This document shows, piece by piece, positions 43,400 through 52,240 of a DNA stretch of 64,000 nucleotides. The translations under genes and the position numbers were made by a program. Source of the DNA: Oscillospiraceae bacterium (GTDB taxonomy: Bacteria; Bacillota; Clostridia; Oscillospirales; CAG-382); assembly GCA_015065165.1 (NCBI GenBank), contig SVQU01000005.1:28587-92586 (forward strand), written 5' to 3'. The notes beneath the pieces are model-generated. The model was not told the DNA's origin. It was given only the letters and a program-made list of their open reading frames with translations, and made no database searches. Numbering within the stretch: the stretch's first letter is position 1; every line of letters starts with the position of its first letter.

Positions 43400-44059
43400 T
43401 CAAAATAGTTTTTTTGTTACGTCTTTTATTTTAACAGCGCCCTCGATGTCCAACCAATCGGGGATAGTGGTTAAAAGCAAGGGGATGTTTGCTAATTTTG
43501 CAAATTCCTCCGCATAGGGTATTGCCTTTAACACAACCTCCTCGGTGGTTTCTTCACCAAGATTACTGTTATTTATAATTCCGTGAAAGGTTAAGCCCGA
43601 TGCACGCTCTATGGCTTTTAAAACCTCCAAAGCGTCCTCGTGGCGCACCGTTACGTATCTATAGCGGTTATAAACGAAATACATTTTATATCCCGCCTCT
43701 ACGTAATCGTCGTGGGAAAGACCAAGCACTGCCGCGCCGTCTGCATCCCCGCCCACGTCGGCAACCGATTTTCCGTCCCCCGTAAACAAAAGCTGATAAT
43801 CGGGAGGGAGAGAGGGGATATCTACGTTTGTGTTTGCAAATTCGGGAATCATGGTGTGAACACCAATCTCCTTAAGCATCTTCGCGTTGTCCGCACTGCG
43901 GAAATAAGGGTTAACTATGTCCAAATCCGCAATACGGCAAATTTCGCCGTTTTTCGCTATATCCATCGCCAAATTAACGGCTATATTGGTTTTTCCCGAG
44001 CCGTAAGGTCCCGAAATAATGGTAACCTTTTCTGTGGCAAGTTCAAAAAGAGAATTCAT
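43400..44059 (-). CDS. P-loop ATP-binding protein of unknown role
   Basis: 219 residues. Walker A GPYGSGKTNIAVNLA is at about 17-31, followed by RIADLDIVNPYFRS, which resembles the switch region of ParA/MinD and CobQ/BioD-like ATPases. There is no partner gene for partition or division nearby; instead it stands between the U32 peptidase and the 2-oxoacid oxidoreductase genes. It may act in metallocluster or enzyme maturation, but this is only a context guess. Confidence 0.65.
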   Translation of the reverse strand: MNSLFELATEKVTIISGPYGSGKTNIAVNLAMDIAKNGEICRIADLDIVNPYFRSADNAKMLKEIGVHTMIPEFANTNVDIPSLPPDYQLLFTGDGKSVADVGGDADGAAVLGLSHDDYVEAGYKMYFVYNRYRYVTVRHEDALEVLKAIERASGLTFHGIINNSNLGEETTEEVVLKAIPYAEEFAKLANIPLLLTTIPDWLDIEGAVKIKDVTKKLF

Positions 44060-44081
44060 TGTATCACCTATAATTTCCTTT

Positions 44082-45293
44082 TTAACCTCTTATAATGTCG
44101 CCCGCGTTGGCAGAATCAATCTCCAAGTAAAATTCCATACCCGCGTGGGGTGTGGATTCAATTGGGTTCATTTCCATATCGTACATATTGCCGATAACGA
44201 AATCTCTGCCGAAGCTTTTTGGGGAAAGCAGATTTGCGTTTTGACCTTTTAACATTTTGTTACGCTGATAGCATTTTGCAAGCCCTTTTTCGGGGTTGAA
44301 TTCACTAACAGTTGCCAAAAAGGGTCTGTCGGCAATATATTCGTTAGCGTCTACCACGTTTGCATCAATATCGGGACTTGTATAAAAGTAACCCGTGCCG
44401 TATTCTCTGTGGGAAACGTTTTCGGTTTCGCGAAGACAGTTTATATCAAATTCCTTGCCATCAAAATAATTATCAATGGCAATACGGTATGCGTTGGTGA
44501 TAGCGGCTGTGTAATATGCGCTTTTCATTCTGCCTTCGATTTTAAAGGAATCGACACCTGCATTTACAAGGTCGCCTATATGCTCAATCATACGCATATC
44601 CCGCGATGAAAACACGTAGGTGCCCTGAGGGTCCTCCTCGGCATAAAGATTTTCACTGCGCTTTTCTTCTCTGAGATGATATTTCCATCTGCAGGGCTGT
44701 GCACAGGCGCCGCCGTTGGCGTTCCTGCCTGTCAAATAGTTTGAAAGCAGACATCTGCCCGAATAGGAAACACACATCGCCCCGTGGACAAAGCATTCAA
44801 TCTCCATATCGGGATTTATATTTTCGCGAATAAGCCTAATTTCATTTAGGGAAAGCTCTCTCGCCAACACAACGCGCTTAACTCCGTATCTGCTCCAAAA
44901 GTTTATGGAAGCCGAGTTAACCGTGCTTGCCTGGGTGGAAAGATGCAACACCGCGTTGGGTATTTCCTGCTTTATTATATCCATAACCCCGGGGTCGCTT
45001 ATTATAAAAGCATCGGGGGTGGTTTGGGCAAGAATCTTTGCGTATTCCTTTAAATCCGAAAGCTCGTTATCCCTTGGCATGGTGTTTAGTGTAACGTAAA
45101 CCTTTGCACCCTTGCTGTGGGCATAATCCAAGCCCTCGGCAAGCTGTTCGGGAGAAAGGTTGCCTGCGCTTGCGCGCATACCGAAACGGTCAAGGGCGCA
45201 ATAAACCGCATCTGCGCCGTAATTTACTGCATATTTGAGCTTTTCAAGGTTCCCTGCGGGGGATAAAAGCTCGGGTTTTCTGTTAGCCTGCAT
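44082..45293 (-). CDS. U32 family peptidase-like protein
   Basis: 403 residues from the ATG at 45293, which overlaps the mltG stop by 11 bp; the longer frame reading into mltG is a shadow. KPELLSPAGNLEKLKYAVNY at the start and the U32 signature ECFVHGAMCVSYSGRCLLSN (about 181-200) with clustered Cys are present. U32 proteins of this group (YrrN/YrrO, RlhA) act in RNA hydroxylation or protein turnover. The mltG neighbour is seen in bacilli too (yrrL next to yrrM-yrrO). Confidence 0.88.
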   Translation of the reverse strand: MQANRKPELLSPAGNLEKLKYAVNYGADAVYCALDRFGMRASAGNLSPEQLAEGLDYAHSKGAKVYVTLNTMPRDNELSDLKEYAKILAQTTPDAFIISDPGVMDIIKQEIPNAVLHLSTQASTVNSASINFWSRYGVKRVVLARELSLNEIRLIRENINPDMEIECFVHGAMCVSYSGRCLLSNYLTGRNANGGACAQPCRWKYHLREEKRSENLYAEEDPQGTYVFSSRDMRMIEHIGDLVNAGVDSFKIEGRMKSAYYTAAITNAYRIAIDNYFDGKEFDINCLRETENVSHREYGTGYFYTSPDIDANVVDANEYIADRPFLATVSEFNPEKGLAKCYQRNKMLKGQNANLLSPKSFGRDFVIGNMYDMEMNPIESTPHAGMEFYLEIDSANAGDIIRG

Positions 45294-46959
45294 AAGTGCC
45301 CGCCTTAATTGCTTCGTTGTCGGCTTTTGCCTGTCTTTTGTTTGCCTCGTGGCCGTCCTTGTTGTGGGCATAATAGGTTTTGCCCGCGTTGTTAGCCACA
45401 AAGTAATAAGCATCTATTTCACGGTCGTTGCTGTTTTTGGGAGCTTCGGGATAAAGCACAGCGTTTAACGCGTCCGAGCCGGGGTTGCTTATTGCCCCCG
45501 GAGGCAAGCCGTTGTGGTCATAGGTGTTATAAGGGGAATCATAGTGAATATTCAATTCGGTAGAATCCACGCGCTCGGGAAGAACGTATTGGATGGTAGC
45601 GTCGCTTTCCAACTTGGGGAAGGAATAGGGATGAGAGAGACGGTTGTGGAAAACGTAGGAAATATAATAGAAATCGGTTTCGGTACCGCCCTCGCTTTGA
45701 ACGATAGAAGCAAAGGTGATAACGTCATCGAAGGTCATTCCGTATTCCTTCAACACGTGCGCCTGATGAGAAAATCCGCTGTCATCGATTTCGATAAACT
45801 CTCTCCAGAATTTGTCGTTAAATGCGTTAAGCATCTTGTTGATAACGTAAACCTCGTCCTCGGTGGTAGAGAATTCGTAGGTATCGGGGTAGAGATAACC
45901 CTCGAGACGGTAAATTCTGTCCTCGGAATATCCCATTTCGGTCAACTGCTGAACGAAATCCCATTTATAGGGATAGTTATTTATAGCCTCGATATAATCG
46001 TTTCTTTCGCCGATGCCATTGTCCACCAAAAGGGTGATAATCTGTTCTACGGTGAAGCCTTCGGGAATGGTAATACGTTTAATTTCTCTTTGGATATTCT
46101 TGGTGGTAAGAGAAGTGATTATCTGAGCATAGTTAAAGCTTTGGTTAAGGGTATGCTCACCCGCGATATATTCGTCCTCGCTGTCGCCGTCTCCGCGGTA
46201 TTTCATATAAAGGTTATAAACCCAGCCGTATTTAATAACGCCCTTTTCTTCAAGCAATTTGGCAACGGTTTCGTTGGTTGCCCCTTCTTCGATAACAAGG
46301 GTAACCTCGCGGGAATCGGTAACCAACGCGAAAACGTCGTTGCCGATAGTGATGATATAATAAGAAAGATATGCCGATGCAACAAGCACCAAAACTATAT
46401 AAATTACAGCCTTGGGGATAAAGCTCATTCCTCTGAAAAAGCGGCCCACCTTTTTAACCTTGGTGTCCTCTTCCTCATCGTCCTCATCGTCGTCATCGGT
46501 GGGGAGAGGGGGTGCAGGCTCGGTTTCGTCGGTAAAGTGGTGGCTTATCTCGCTTTCGGCAGAGATGTGGTTATCCGTATCGGAAAGGGTTGAAGCTTCC
46601 GACGTTTCGTCATTTTCGTTGCTTAAATGTCCGAAAAGCGCGGCAGGTATTTCGATTTTCTCGGCTTCCTCGGTGGTTTCTTCTTCGGACATCGCGGTTG
46701 TTTCTTCCGCGGGGGTTTCGGTTCTCTCTTGGTTGGGCGAGAGGGAGGGGTTCTCTTTCGCTTCTTCCACCGCGTCGGCGGAAACGTCTTCTGCCCCGCG
46801 GGAGGAAAGAATTTTTAAAAGCTCTTCAACGTGGGATTCGGATTCAAAGCGTGTGCCATCCTCGGGCGCGTTCTTTGAAGAATCCGCGCTGTTTTCGTTG
46901 TGAACCTCGTTTAATATTTCAAAAAGGTCTGCTCGGCCGTTGTTTTTGTTTTCTGCCAT
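45283..46959 (-). CDS. mltG: Endolytic transglycosylase MltG
   Basis: Cuts nascent peptidoglycan strands and sets glycan chain length. 558 residues: an unusually long, very acidic cytoplasmic region (about 1-165, with an almost pure D/E stretch near 155), one transmembrane helix (about 180-205), a LysM-like segment and the YceG catalytic domain with ASIVQSEGG (about 420-428, catalytic Glu), HNRL and LPPGAISNPG. The position next to the U32 gene is conserved in Firmicutes. Confidence 0.92.
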   Translation of the reverse strand: MAENKNNGRADLFEILNEVHNENSADSSKNAPEDGTRFESESHVEELLKILSSRGAEDVSADAVEEAKENPSLSPNQERTETPAEETTAMSEEETTEEAEKIEIPAALFGHLSNENDETSEASTLSDTDNHISAESEISHHFTDETEPAPPLPTDDDDEDDEEEDTKVKKVGRFFRGMSFIPKAVIYIVLVLVASAYLSYYIITIGNDVFALVTDSREVTLVIEEGATNETVAKLLEEKGVIKYGWVYNLYMKYRGDGDSEDEYIAGEHTLNQSFNYAQIITSLTTKNIQREIKRITIPEGFTVEQIITLLVDNGIGERNDYIEAINNYPYKWDFVQQLTEMGYSEDRIYRLEGYLYPDTYEFSTTEDEVYVINKMLNAFNDKFWREFIEIDDSGFSHQAHVLKEYGMTFDDVITFASIVQSEGGTETDFYYISYVFHNRLSHPYSFPKLESDATIQYVLPERVDSTELNIHYDSPYNTYDHNGLPPGAISNPGSDALNAVLYPEAPKNSNDREIDAYYFVANNAGKTYYAHNKDGHEANKRQAKADNEAIKAGTYAG

Positions 46960-46998
46960 TGCAATTCCTCCTAAAAATGCCGAATAAACAATGTTGTT

Positions 46999-47901
46999 CT
47001 AAATGAACAGTGAAACGGTTAAAAATACGATTATAAGTATGATAAAGGTGGGAGAAAACACTACCTCTGCCCAATGCTCGGAGCTTTTCGGGGGTATGCT
47101 TTCCACGGGAGGGCGGTCGGAATAGTTAAGACATACCGTTTCCACACGGGACATAAGCAAAATAAAGCAAAGTGCGGTAAGCATTACCAAAACAAATCCG
47201 ATAAAATACGCGCCGTTCTTAATAACGGTGATACGCAAAAAGGCATCGCTGGCGTAAATGCTCAAGTAGTTGCTTAACAAATGCAAAGCCACCGAGGGAA
47301 GTATAGACCTTGTCATCGCCGTAACAAAGCCAAACACCAGCCCCGAAAAAAGATAAACGAAAAAGTTGGTTAGCGAAAAATGCAACATAGCAAAGCAAAC
47401 CGCCGATATAATAACAGCATTTGCCGTACCGAAGCGCCGATATTCACTAAAAATAATTCCTCTAAAGAAAAGCTCTTCGCAAACGGCGGGAATTATCACC
47501 AGAGATAGCAAAATTTCAATATTTCTTGCCTCGGTAGACGTTTGGGTGATTTCGCCGTAGAAATTAACCAGCGCCGCGCTTTCGGCACCGCCGAGGATAT
47601 AAAAGAATTTTACAAGCAACGTACCGCACACAAAAAACAGCGCCGCAAAGATAACGAACAAAATCTGAGGACCGCGTGTGGATATGCCGTATATAGGGTC
47701 GCTGAGCCTGCGGTTTTTCATTAAATAATAAATAATGCAGGGCAAACCCATCGCCACAAGCTGAATAACCCCAACCGCAACGAAAATATTGGTGCCGCTG
47801 TCTAAATTCTTCAGCGCAAATTTGGACATCTGCATGGCGATAATTATGCCGATAACAAGCAACGGCGCGGTTATAGCCGGATTTTTAAATTTTTCTTTCA
47901 A
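46999..47901 (-). CDS. CPBP family intramembrane metalloprotease
   Basis: 300 residues with about eight hydrophobic segments. The Abi/CPBP motifs are present: VCEELFFRG (EExxxR, about 136-144), FAMLHFSL (FxxxH, about 169-176) and a third ALHLLSN (about 205-211). Such proteases cleave membrane or prenylated proteins and sometimes give self-immunity to peptides; no bacteriocin genes are nearby, so the role here is not known. Confidence 0.82.
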   Translation of the reverse strand: MKEKFKNPAITAPLLVIGIIIAMQMSKFALKNLDSGTNIFVAVGVIQLVAMGLPCIIYYLMKNRRLSDPIYGISTRGPQILFVIFAALFFVCGTLLVKFFYILGGAESAALVNFYGEITQTSTEARNIEILLSLVIIPAVCEELFFRGIIFSEYRRFGTANAVIISAVCFAMLHFSLTNFFVYLFSGLVFGFVTAMTRSILPSVALHLLSNYLSIYASDAFLRITVIKNGAYFIGFVLVMLTALCFILLMSRVETVCLNYSDRPPVESIPPKSSEHWAEVVFSPTFIILIIVFLTVSLFI

Positions 47902-47940
47902 TGCCGTTGCCTCCTGTAAAATAGTTTTTAATCTTTGAGT

Positions 47941-48492
47941 TTAGTCGGGAAATCTTATCTGGGTGCGGATTTCGTTTGCCTTATCTGCGCCGTAAAGTGC
48001 CTCGATAAGCTTAAAGCCGAATTCAAAGGAAACGCCCATGCCCTCGGCAGTGATAAAGATATCGTCGTGCTCTACCTTTCTGCCCGTAACGTTTGCGTTC
48101 TTCATACTTTCGCCGAAACCGGGATAAACTGCGGCATTTCTGCCGTTCAACAATCCCATTTTGCCCAAAATCGAGGGCGCGGCACATATCGCGCCGATGG
48201 TCAAGCCGCGGTTCGCGCAAAATTCAATAAGGTCTAAAACCTTGGGGTTGTCCCCCAAAAGCTGTGTGCCCAAGCCACCGCCGGGAAGCACAAGACAATC
48301 GATATCATCCTTGCGGATTTCATCAAAGGTAATATCTGCGGTAACTGTAAAGGAGTGGGCGCCGGGAACGGCAAGACCGCCCTCGGTCGCAACCAAAATT
48401 ACGTTTGCACCTGCACGCTTAAGAAGGTCTGCGGGAACGATAGCCTCGCCCTCCTCAAAGCCTCTTGCAAGAAGCATATATACGTTTGCCAT
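47941..48492 (-). CDS. DJ-1/PfpI family protein
   Basis: 183 residues with the flavodoxin-like DJ-1 fold: VYMLLARGFEEGEAIVPADLL at the N-terminus with the conserved Glu, CLVLPGG, and the nucleophile elbow GAICAAPSIL (about 97-106, Cys near 100). Family members act as chaperones, glyoxalases or deglycases. The precise activity cannot be told. Confidence 0.88.
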   Translation of the reverse strand: MANVYMLLARGFEEGEAIVPADLLKRAGANVILVATEGGLAVPGAHSFTVTADITFDEIRKDDIDCLVLPGGGLGTQLLGDNPKVLDLIEFCANRGLTIGAICAAPSILGKMGLLNGRNAAVYPGFGESMKNANVTGRKVEHDDIFITAEGMGVSFEFGFKLIEALYGADKANEIRTQIRFPD

Positions 48493-48524
48493 ATTTCGAA
48501 AATTCCTTTCGGTGAAAAAAGTTT

Positions 48525-49208
48525 TTATTTATCAAGCTCGGGAATAATTCCCTTTAATTTTTCGATAATTTCCTTGTGGATATCCTCGCGGGACCGCATT
48601 TCGCCGTTTTCACTGCAATCTATCTTAATCCAACCCAGCTTTTCTGCAGAATAAAGTGCGGCTTTATAGCTGTTTTCAAGGTGCGCCTTGTTTTTTTCGT
48701 GAATATCCTTTTCTGCCCCCGTTTCGTCGCAACGGTGTTGTATCATTTTTTGTGATACCTCGGGGGGTACACACAAATAAACCACGGCGTCGGGCTTGGG
48801 TATGCCCAATTTGTTATATTCATAATCCATAAGCCAACCCAAAAATTCGCCGTATTCTTCTTCTTCTTTAAGCTTTGAAAGCTGATGAACCGCATTTGCC
48901 GATGTGTATCTGTTGGCAAGGATAACTGCGCCGTCCTCGTAATCCTTTTTCCAATCTAACATATAGGAGCAATACCTGTCCGCGCCGAAAAAGCTGCTTG
49001 CGGCAAAGGGATTTACAATTTCGGGGTCATCACCGAAACGGCCCTTAAGATACATATTTACGTGGGCGGAATATTCATCGTTATAGGTAGGGAAGGAAAG
49101 ATATCTGTAAGCCACGCCCAAGTCTGCCAACAGGTCCTTTAAAAGCTCGGTTTGTGTCATCTTTCCCGATGCGTCCAAGCCGTCAATGGCGATAAGTCTT
49201 TTTTTCAT
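48525..49208 (-). CDS. Thymidylate kinase-like protein
   Basis: 227 residues from the ATG at 49208, after GAGGTGAAGGAT. P-loop IDGLDASGKMTQTE is at about 7-20. The following NRYTSANAVHQ (about 98-108) corresponds to the DRYxxSxxAYQ motif of dTMP kinases, with Asn in place of the Asp. It is about 15-20 residues longer than typical Tmk. It may be dTMP kinase or a related nucleoside monophosphate kinase. Confidence 0.75.
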   Translation of the reverse strand: MKKRLIAIDGLDASGKMTQTELLKDLLADLGVAYRYLSFPTYNDEYSAHVNMYLKGRFGDDPEIVNPFAASSFFGADRYCSYMLDWKKDYEDGAVILANRYTSANAVHQLSKLKEEEEYGEFLGWLMDYEYNKLGIPKPDAVVYLCVPPEVSQKMIQHRCDETGAEKDIHEKNKAHLENSYKAALYSAEKLGWIKIDCSENGEMRSREDIHKEIIEKLKGIIPELDK

Positions 49209-49295
49209 ATCCTTCACCTCTTACTTAAAACAGGGTATAGTTATCGATTATTCTTCAATTTAATAATATATCATACTTTTCGCAATAATGCAAGA

Positions 49296-49322
49296 AAAAA
49301 CAGGCACATAATGCCTGTTTTT
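49296..49322. terminator. Hairpin with T runs on both strands, upstream of tmk-like gene
   Basis: AAAAACAGGCA (49296-49306) and TGCCTGTTTTT (49312-49322) pair perfectly around five bases. On the minus strand it would stop transcription entering from the dockerin gene side. Confidence 0.75.
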
Positions 49323-49412
49323 AAAAAAAGTTTAAAATGTGTTAAATTGTTTGTTTTTTGTTGCCGCGGTGCGGTTTGGTTTAAATTTGTTGCCTCTTTT
49401 CCGCCAACAGAC

Positions 49413-49614
49413 GGAACGTCGGGGACGCCGTTCCCTACAATGGAATTTGCGGAACGTCGGGGACGTCGTTCCCCACAATGGCATTTGCGAAACGTCGGGG
49501 GCGCCTGTCCCTACAATAGAATTTGCGGAACGTCGGGGACGCCGTTCCCTACAATGGAATTTGCGGAACGTCGGGGACGCCGTTCCCTACAATGGAATTT
49601 GCGGAACGTCGGGG
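49413..49614 (+). repeat. Tandem array of a 38-bp unit, 5.3 copies
   Basis: Copies at 49413-49450, 49451-49488, 49489-49526, 49527-49564 and 49565-49602 plus 12 bp are head to tail with no spacers. The unit starts GGAACGTCGGGGACGCCGTT, then CCCTACA and ends in AATTTGC; GGAACG and CGTTCC can pair. Copies 1, 4 and 5 are identical, 2 and 3 vary at a few bases. Open frames crossing the array are artefacts. Related single copies lie at 23857 and 23976. Confidence 0.9.
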
Positions 49615-49679
49615 GGAATGTATTTCCTATACGGCAGGATAGCTAAAAAATGTATTGAATGACCGCTTTCTGTAAAAAA

Positions 49680-49705
49680 TGCGGAGGACTTTTCGATCCT
49701 CCGCA
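49680..49705 (-). terminator. Terminator of the LRR dockerin gene
   Basis: TGCGGAGGA (49680-49688) and TCCTCCGCA (49697-49705) pair perfectly; the minus strand continues into a T run. Confidence 0.85.
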
Positions 49706-49718
49706 AATTGGTTTTTAA

Positions 49719-51767
49719 TTATTCTGCAATTGCAAGGTCGGTAACCGCTGCATAAAATACATCGTACCAGTTAGCAAAGCCCACAACGTCAACCACGTCG
49801 CCAACCTCAAGGTTGCAAGCAGTGTCGTAAGCATCGGGGTTGAAGCCGTTTAGGTCGAGTGTTATATAGAACTCATAGGGGTTGCCGTTGTAGCTAAGTA
49901 TAACAACGATATCTCCGCCGTATTCCACGTCTAAAAAGAAAATTTCTTCAACGGTCATGCCCTTAAGAGATACAAGCTTGCCTTGGTGTTTTAGGAGTTC
50001 GTCGGTGGAGAGAAGGTCGTTTGCTTCAATAGGCTCGGCAATATAGGTGTCGCCGTCGTCTATAACCTCAAGCAAGCCGTCTTCGATTTCTAGGGAACCA
50101 CTGTAGTTATACTTGTAACCCTTAACGCGAATCTTGGTGCCGATATCGATTTTTTCAAGGTCTTCATCGGTGCAGGCTGCTTCGTATATGTAGTATCCGC
50201 CCTCGGCGTTCTGACAGTACACGTAAATATATCCTTCGCCGTAGTTAACGTAGCCCTGAACGTAGGCTTCGATATAAACACATTCTCCGTCTTCTGCTGC
50301 CAAATATTCTTCATGGGTCATCAAGGGGATGTCGGGGTATTCGATTTCTTCATCGCCCCCGATGTCTTCGAAGTCATCGGGGTTGATTTCGGGAAGCTCA
50401 CCCTTGGTGAAGCACATGGAATTTCCGTCTTCGGTAAAAATTGTAAGTATATCGCCGTCAACGGTAAAGTATTCAATAGAACCGTCCACGTAATTGATAA
50501 CGCCTGTTGTTACATCAAAAGTGCCGCTGGTGGCTTCATCTCCGAGAATACTCATCGAAGCAGTGCCGTCTTCGTTAAACTGCACGCAAATATCTGTCAA
50601 TCCAAGGAGATACAGGGTTTCGTAATCGATAACTCCTTCCGGAGATGCTATGGAAAGAATCATATATTTACCCGCAACAGCGGCGTTGGGGTTGGTAATT
50701 ACGTATTGGCTGAAGTAAGCTCTCTTAAGATAGAGATAGTCCATACTGGTGATTTCGCCGTCGTTGTCGATATCACCGACAGCAAGGCCGGGAAGCGCAT
50801 ATTGGCTGAAGTAAACTCTCTTAAGATAGAGATAGTCCATACTGTCGATATCGTCATCGCCGTCGATGTCGCCTTTTCTGGCAGGCTTTACGGGGGTGAT
50901 GGGCAGGTCGGGGTCGGGTTCTATCTCGTCATCGGTGGGGGTAGAGGGATTGCTGTTGCCCATATCAATGCCCCAGTGGATTTCGGCGTCGCAACCGTAG
51001 TTCCAATCGGTATACGCGTATCCATCTTCATCTTCATATTCAACCGCCCAATTCTCGGGCTGAGATTCTGCTTCGCAGTAAATATCGGTAAGATTTGTGC
51101 AGTCTTTAAATACTTCGCAACTTAAATATTCAACCGAATTGGGAATAGAAACGCTTGTAAGACCGATACAACCGTCAAACGCGCCCCAACCGATATATAC
51201 AACCGAATTGGGTATCTCGATTTCTGTCAGGCTTTCGCATTTCCAAAAAGCATAGTCATCTATAGCATAAACAGAATCGGGAATTTCGATGTTTTTAAGG
51301 TTGAGATTCCAAGAAAAGGTGTTGTAGCCTATAGACGAAAGGGTATTAGAGAGCTTTACGCTTTCCAAATTATCGCAATCGCTAAACGCTTCGGAACCGA
51401 TATAAAATACAGAATCGGGAATTTCAACGCTTGTAAGAGCATCGCAATCGTAAAATGCATTGTCATCGATGTAAATGACAGAATCGGGGATTTCGATGCT
51501 TTCCAGCTCGGTGCAAAGCAAAAACGCGCCGTTGGAGATTTCGTCAACGGGTATACCGTTTATACTGTCAAGAAGCACAACCGAGGTTACGGATTCGTCG
51601 AAAGAGGTAACGGCATAATAGGTTCCGTCCTCACCGAGGGTATATTCAACCCCTTGGGCATCTACGTAGATGGCATCCAAGGCTTCTGCATTAACAGAAA
51701 ATGCCGCAAAAGGCAAAAGCGCAAAAACCATCAACAATGAAAGTAACAAAGAAGCGATTTTTTTCAT
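49719..51767 (-). CDS. Secreted leucine-rich-repeat protein with dockerin
   Basis: 682 residues from the ATG at 51767, preceded by GGGAGAA. Order: signal peptide 1-28; BspA-type leucine-rich repeats (about 65-240, recurring IPDSV.YI...AF..C..L); linker; dockerin (about 290-350, GDIDGDDDIDSMDY and GDIDNDGEITSMDY); a beta-rich domain like lipocalins (about 365-455); a C-terminal OB-fold-like region with YVQGYVNYGEGYIYVYC (about 500-680). BspA-type repeats bind host or bacterial surface proteins, so it may be an adhesin docked on a cohesin. No cohesin is in the window. Confidence 0.85.
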   Translation of the reverse strand: MKKIASLLLSLLMVFALLPFAAFSVNAEALDAIYVDAQGVEYTLGEDGTYYAVTSFDESVTSVVLLDSINGIPVDEISNGAFLLCTELESIEIPDSVIYIDDNAFYDCDALTSVEIPDSVFYIGSEAFSDCDNLESVKLSNTLSSIGYNTFSWNLNLKNIEIPDSVYAIDDYAFWKCESLTEIEIPNSVVYIGWGAFDGCIGLTSVSIPNSVEYLSCEVFKDCTNLTDIYCEAESQPENWAVEYEDEDGYAYTDWNYGCDAEIHWGIDMGNSNPSTPTDDEIEPDPDLPITPVKPARKGDIDGDDDIDSMDYLYLKRVYFSQYALPGLAVGDIDNDGEITSMDYLYLKRAYFSQYVITNPNAAVAGKYMILSIASPEGVIDYETLYLLGLTDICVQFNEDGTASMSILGDEATSGTFDVTTGVINYVDGSIEYFTVDGDILTIFTEDGNSMCFTKGELPEINPDDFEDIGGDEEIEYPDIPLMTHEEYLAAEDGECVYIEAYVQGYVNYGEGYIYVYCQNAEGGYYIYEAACTDEDLEKIDIGTKIRVKGYKYNYSGSLEIEDGLLEVIDDGDTYIAEPIEANDLLSTDELLKHQGKLVSLKGMTVEEIFFLDVEYGGDIVVILSYNGNPYEFYITLDLNGFNPDAYDTACNLEVGDVVDVVGFANWYDVFYAAVTDLAIAE

Positions 51768-51802
51768 AATTATTCTCCCTTTTTTAGTTTTGTTACGCAA
51801 AA

Positions 51803-51831
51803 ATTATATCACAAAGGCATAATAGTGTCAA
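51803..51831 (-). promoter_or_regulatory. Consensus SigA promoter of the LRR dockerin gene, with operator half site
   Basis: On the minus strand TTGACA (51831-51826) and TATAAT (51808-51803) are 17 bp apart, both perfect. A GTGATAT word overlaps the -10 box and matches the operator half site of the divergent XRE gene. Confidence 0.85.
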
Positions 51832-51909
51832 TTGATTTAATAATAATTTAAAATATTAAAACGAAATAACCGATAATCAGAAGACTTATACCAAATGCCA
51901 CAGCTATAA

Positions 51910-51953
51910 TATCACAAAATGTGATAAATGTCAATATCACAAAGCGTGATATT
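51910..51953. promoter_or_regulatory. Two palindromic operators in front of the XRE gene
   Basis: TATCAC-AAAAT-GTGATA (51910-51926) and AATATCAC-AAAGC-GTGATATT (51933-51953) are palindromes with five-base centres 25 bp apart. They lie upstream of the XRE start and are the likely binding sites of that repressor. Confidence 0.75.
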
Positions 51954-51990
51954 GTAAAATAATAATATAAATATGGAGAGGAGAAGCGCT

Positions 51991-52206
51991 ATGAGGTTAA
52001 AGGACCTGCGAGAGGACAGCGATTTTACGCAAAAACAAATTGCGGATATGCTTCACATCCGTCAAAACACCTATTGCCAATACGAAAACGGTCAACGTCA
52101 ACCGCCTATTTCTGCTCTTATCGAGCTTGCGCGGATTTATAAAACCTCGGTGGATTTTCTTTTGGGCATCACCGACCAAAGAACCCCTTATCCCAACAAT
52201 AAATAA
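51991..52206 (+). CDS. XRE-family repressor, 71 aa
   Basis: A minimal helix-turn-helix protein (FTQKQIADMLHIRQNTYCQY, PPISALIELARIYKTSVDFLL). The start at 51991 is chosen because GGAGAGGAG stands just before it; an ATG at 51973 would lie within the ribosome site. The two palindromes upstream and the half site in the divergent promoter suggest that it controls itself and the LRR dockerin gene. The gene closes with its own terminator. Confidence 0.85.
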   Translation: MRLKDLREDSDFTQKQIADMLHIRQNTYCQYENGQRQPPISALIELARIYKTSVDFLLGITDQRTPYPNNK

Positions 52207-52240
52207 ATCTCCCAAACCGCCAAGGCTTGGGAGATTTTCT
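52206..52240. terminator. Terminator between XRE gene and dnaJ
   Basis: AATCTCCCAA (52206-52215) and TTGGGAGATT (52227-52236) pair perfectly, followed by T residues. It may also serve dnaJ on the other strand. Confidence 0.8.

Noticed and set aside
49413..49614. CRISPR array
   Set aside because: The 38-bp units follow each other without spacers and no cas genes are present; it is a plain tandem repeat.
49152..49662. Two open frames across the tandem repeat
   Set aside because: They arise because the repeat happens to lack stops in those frames; no ribosome site and a periodic translation.
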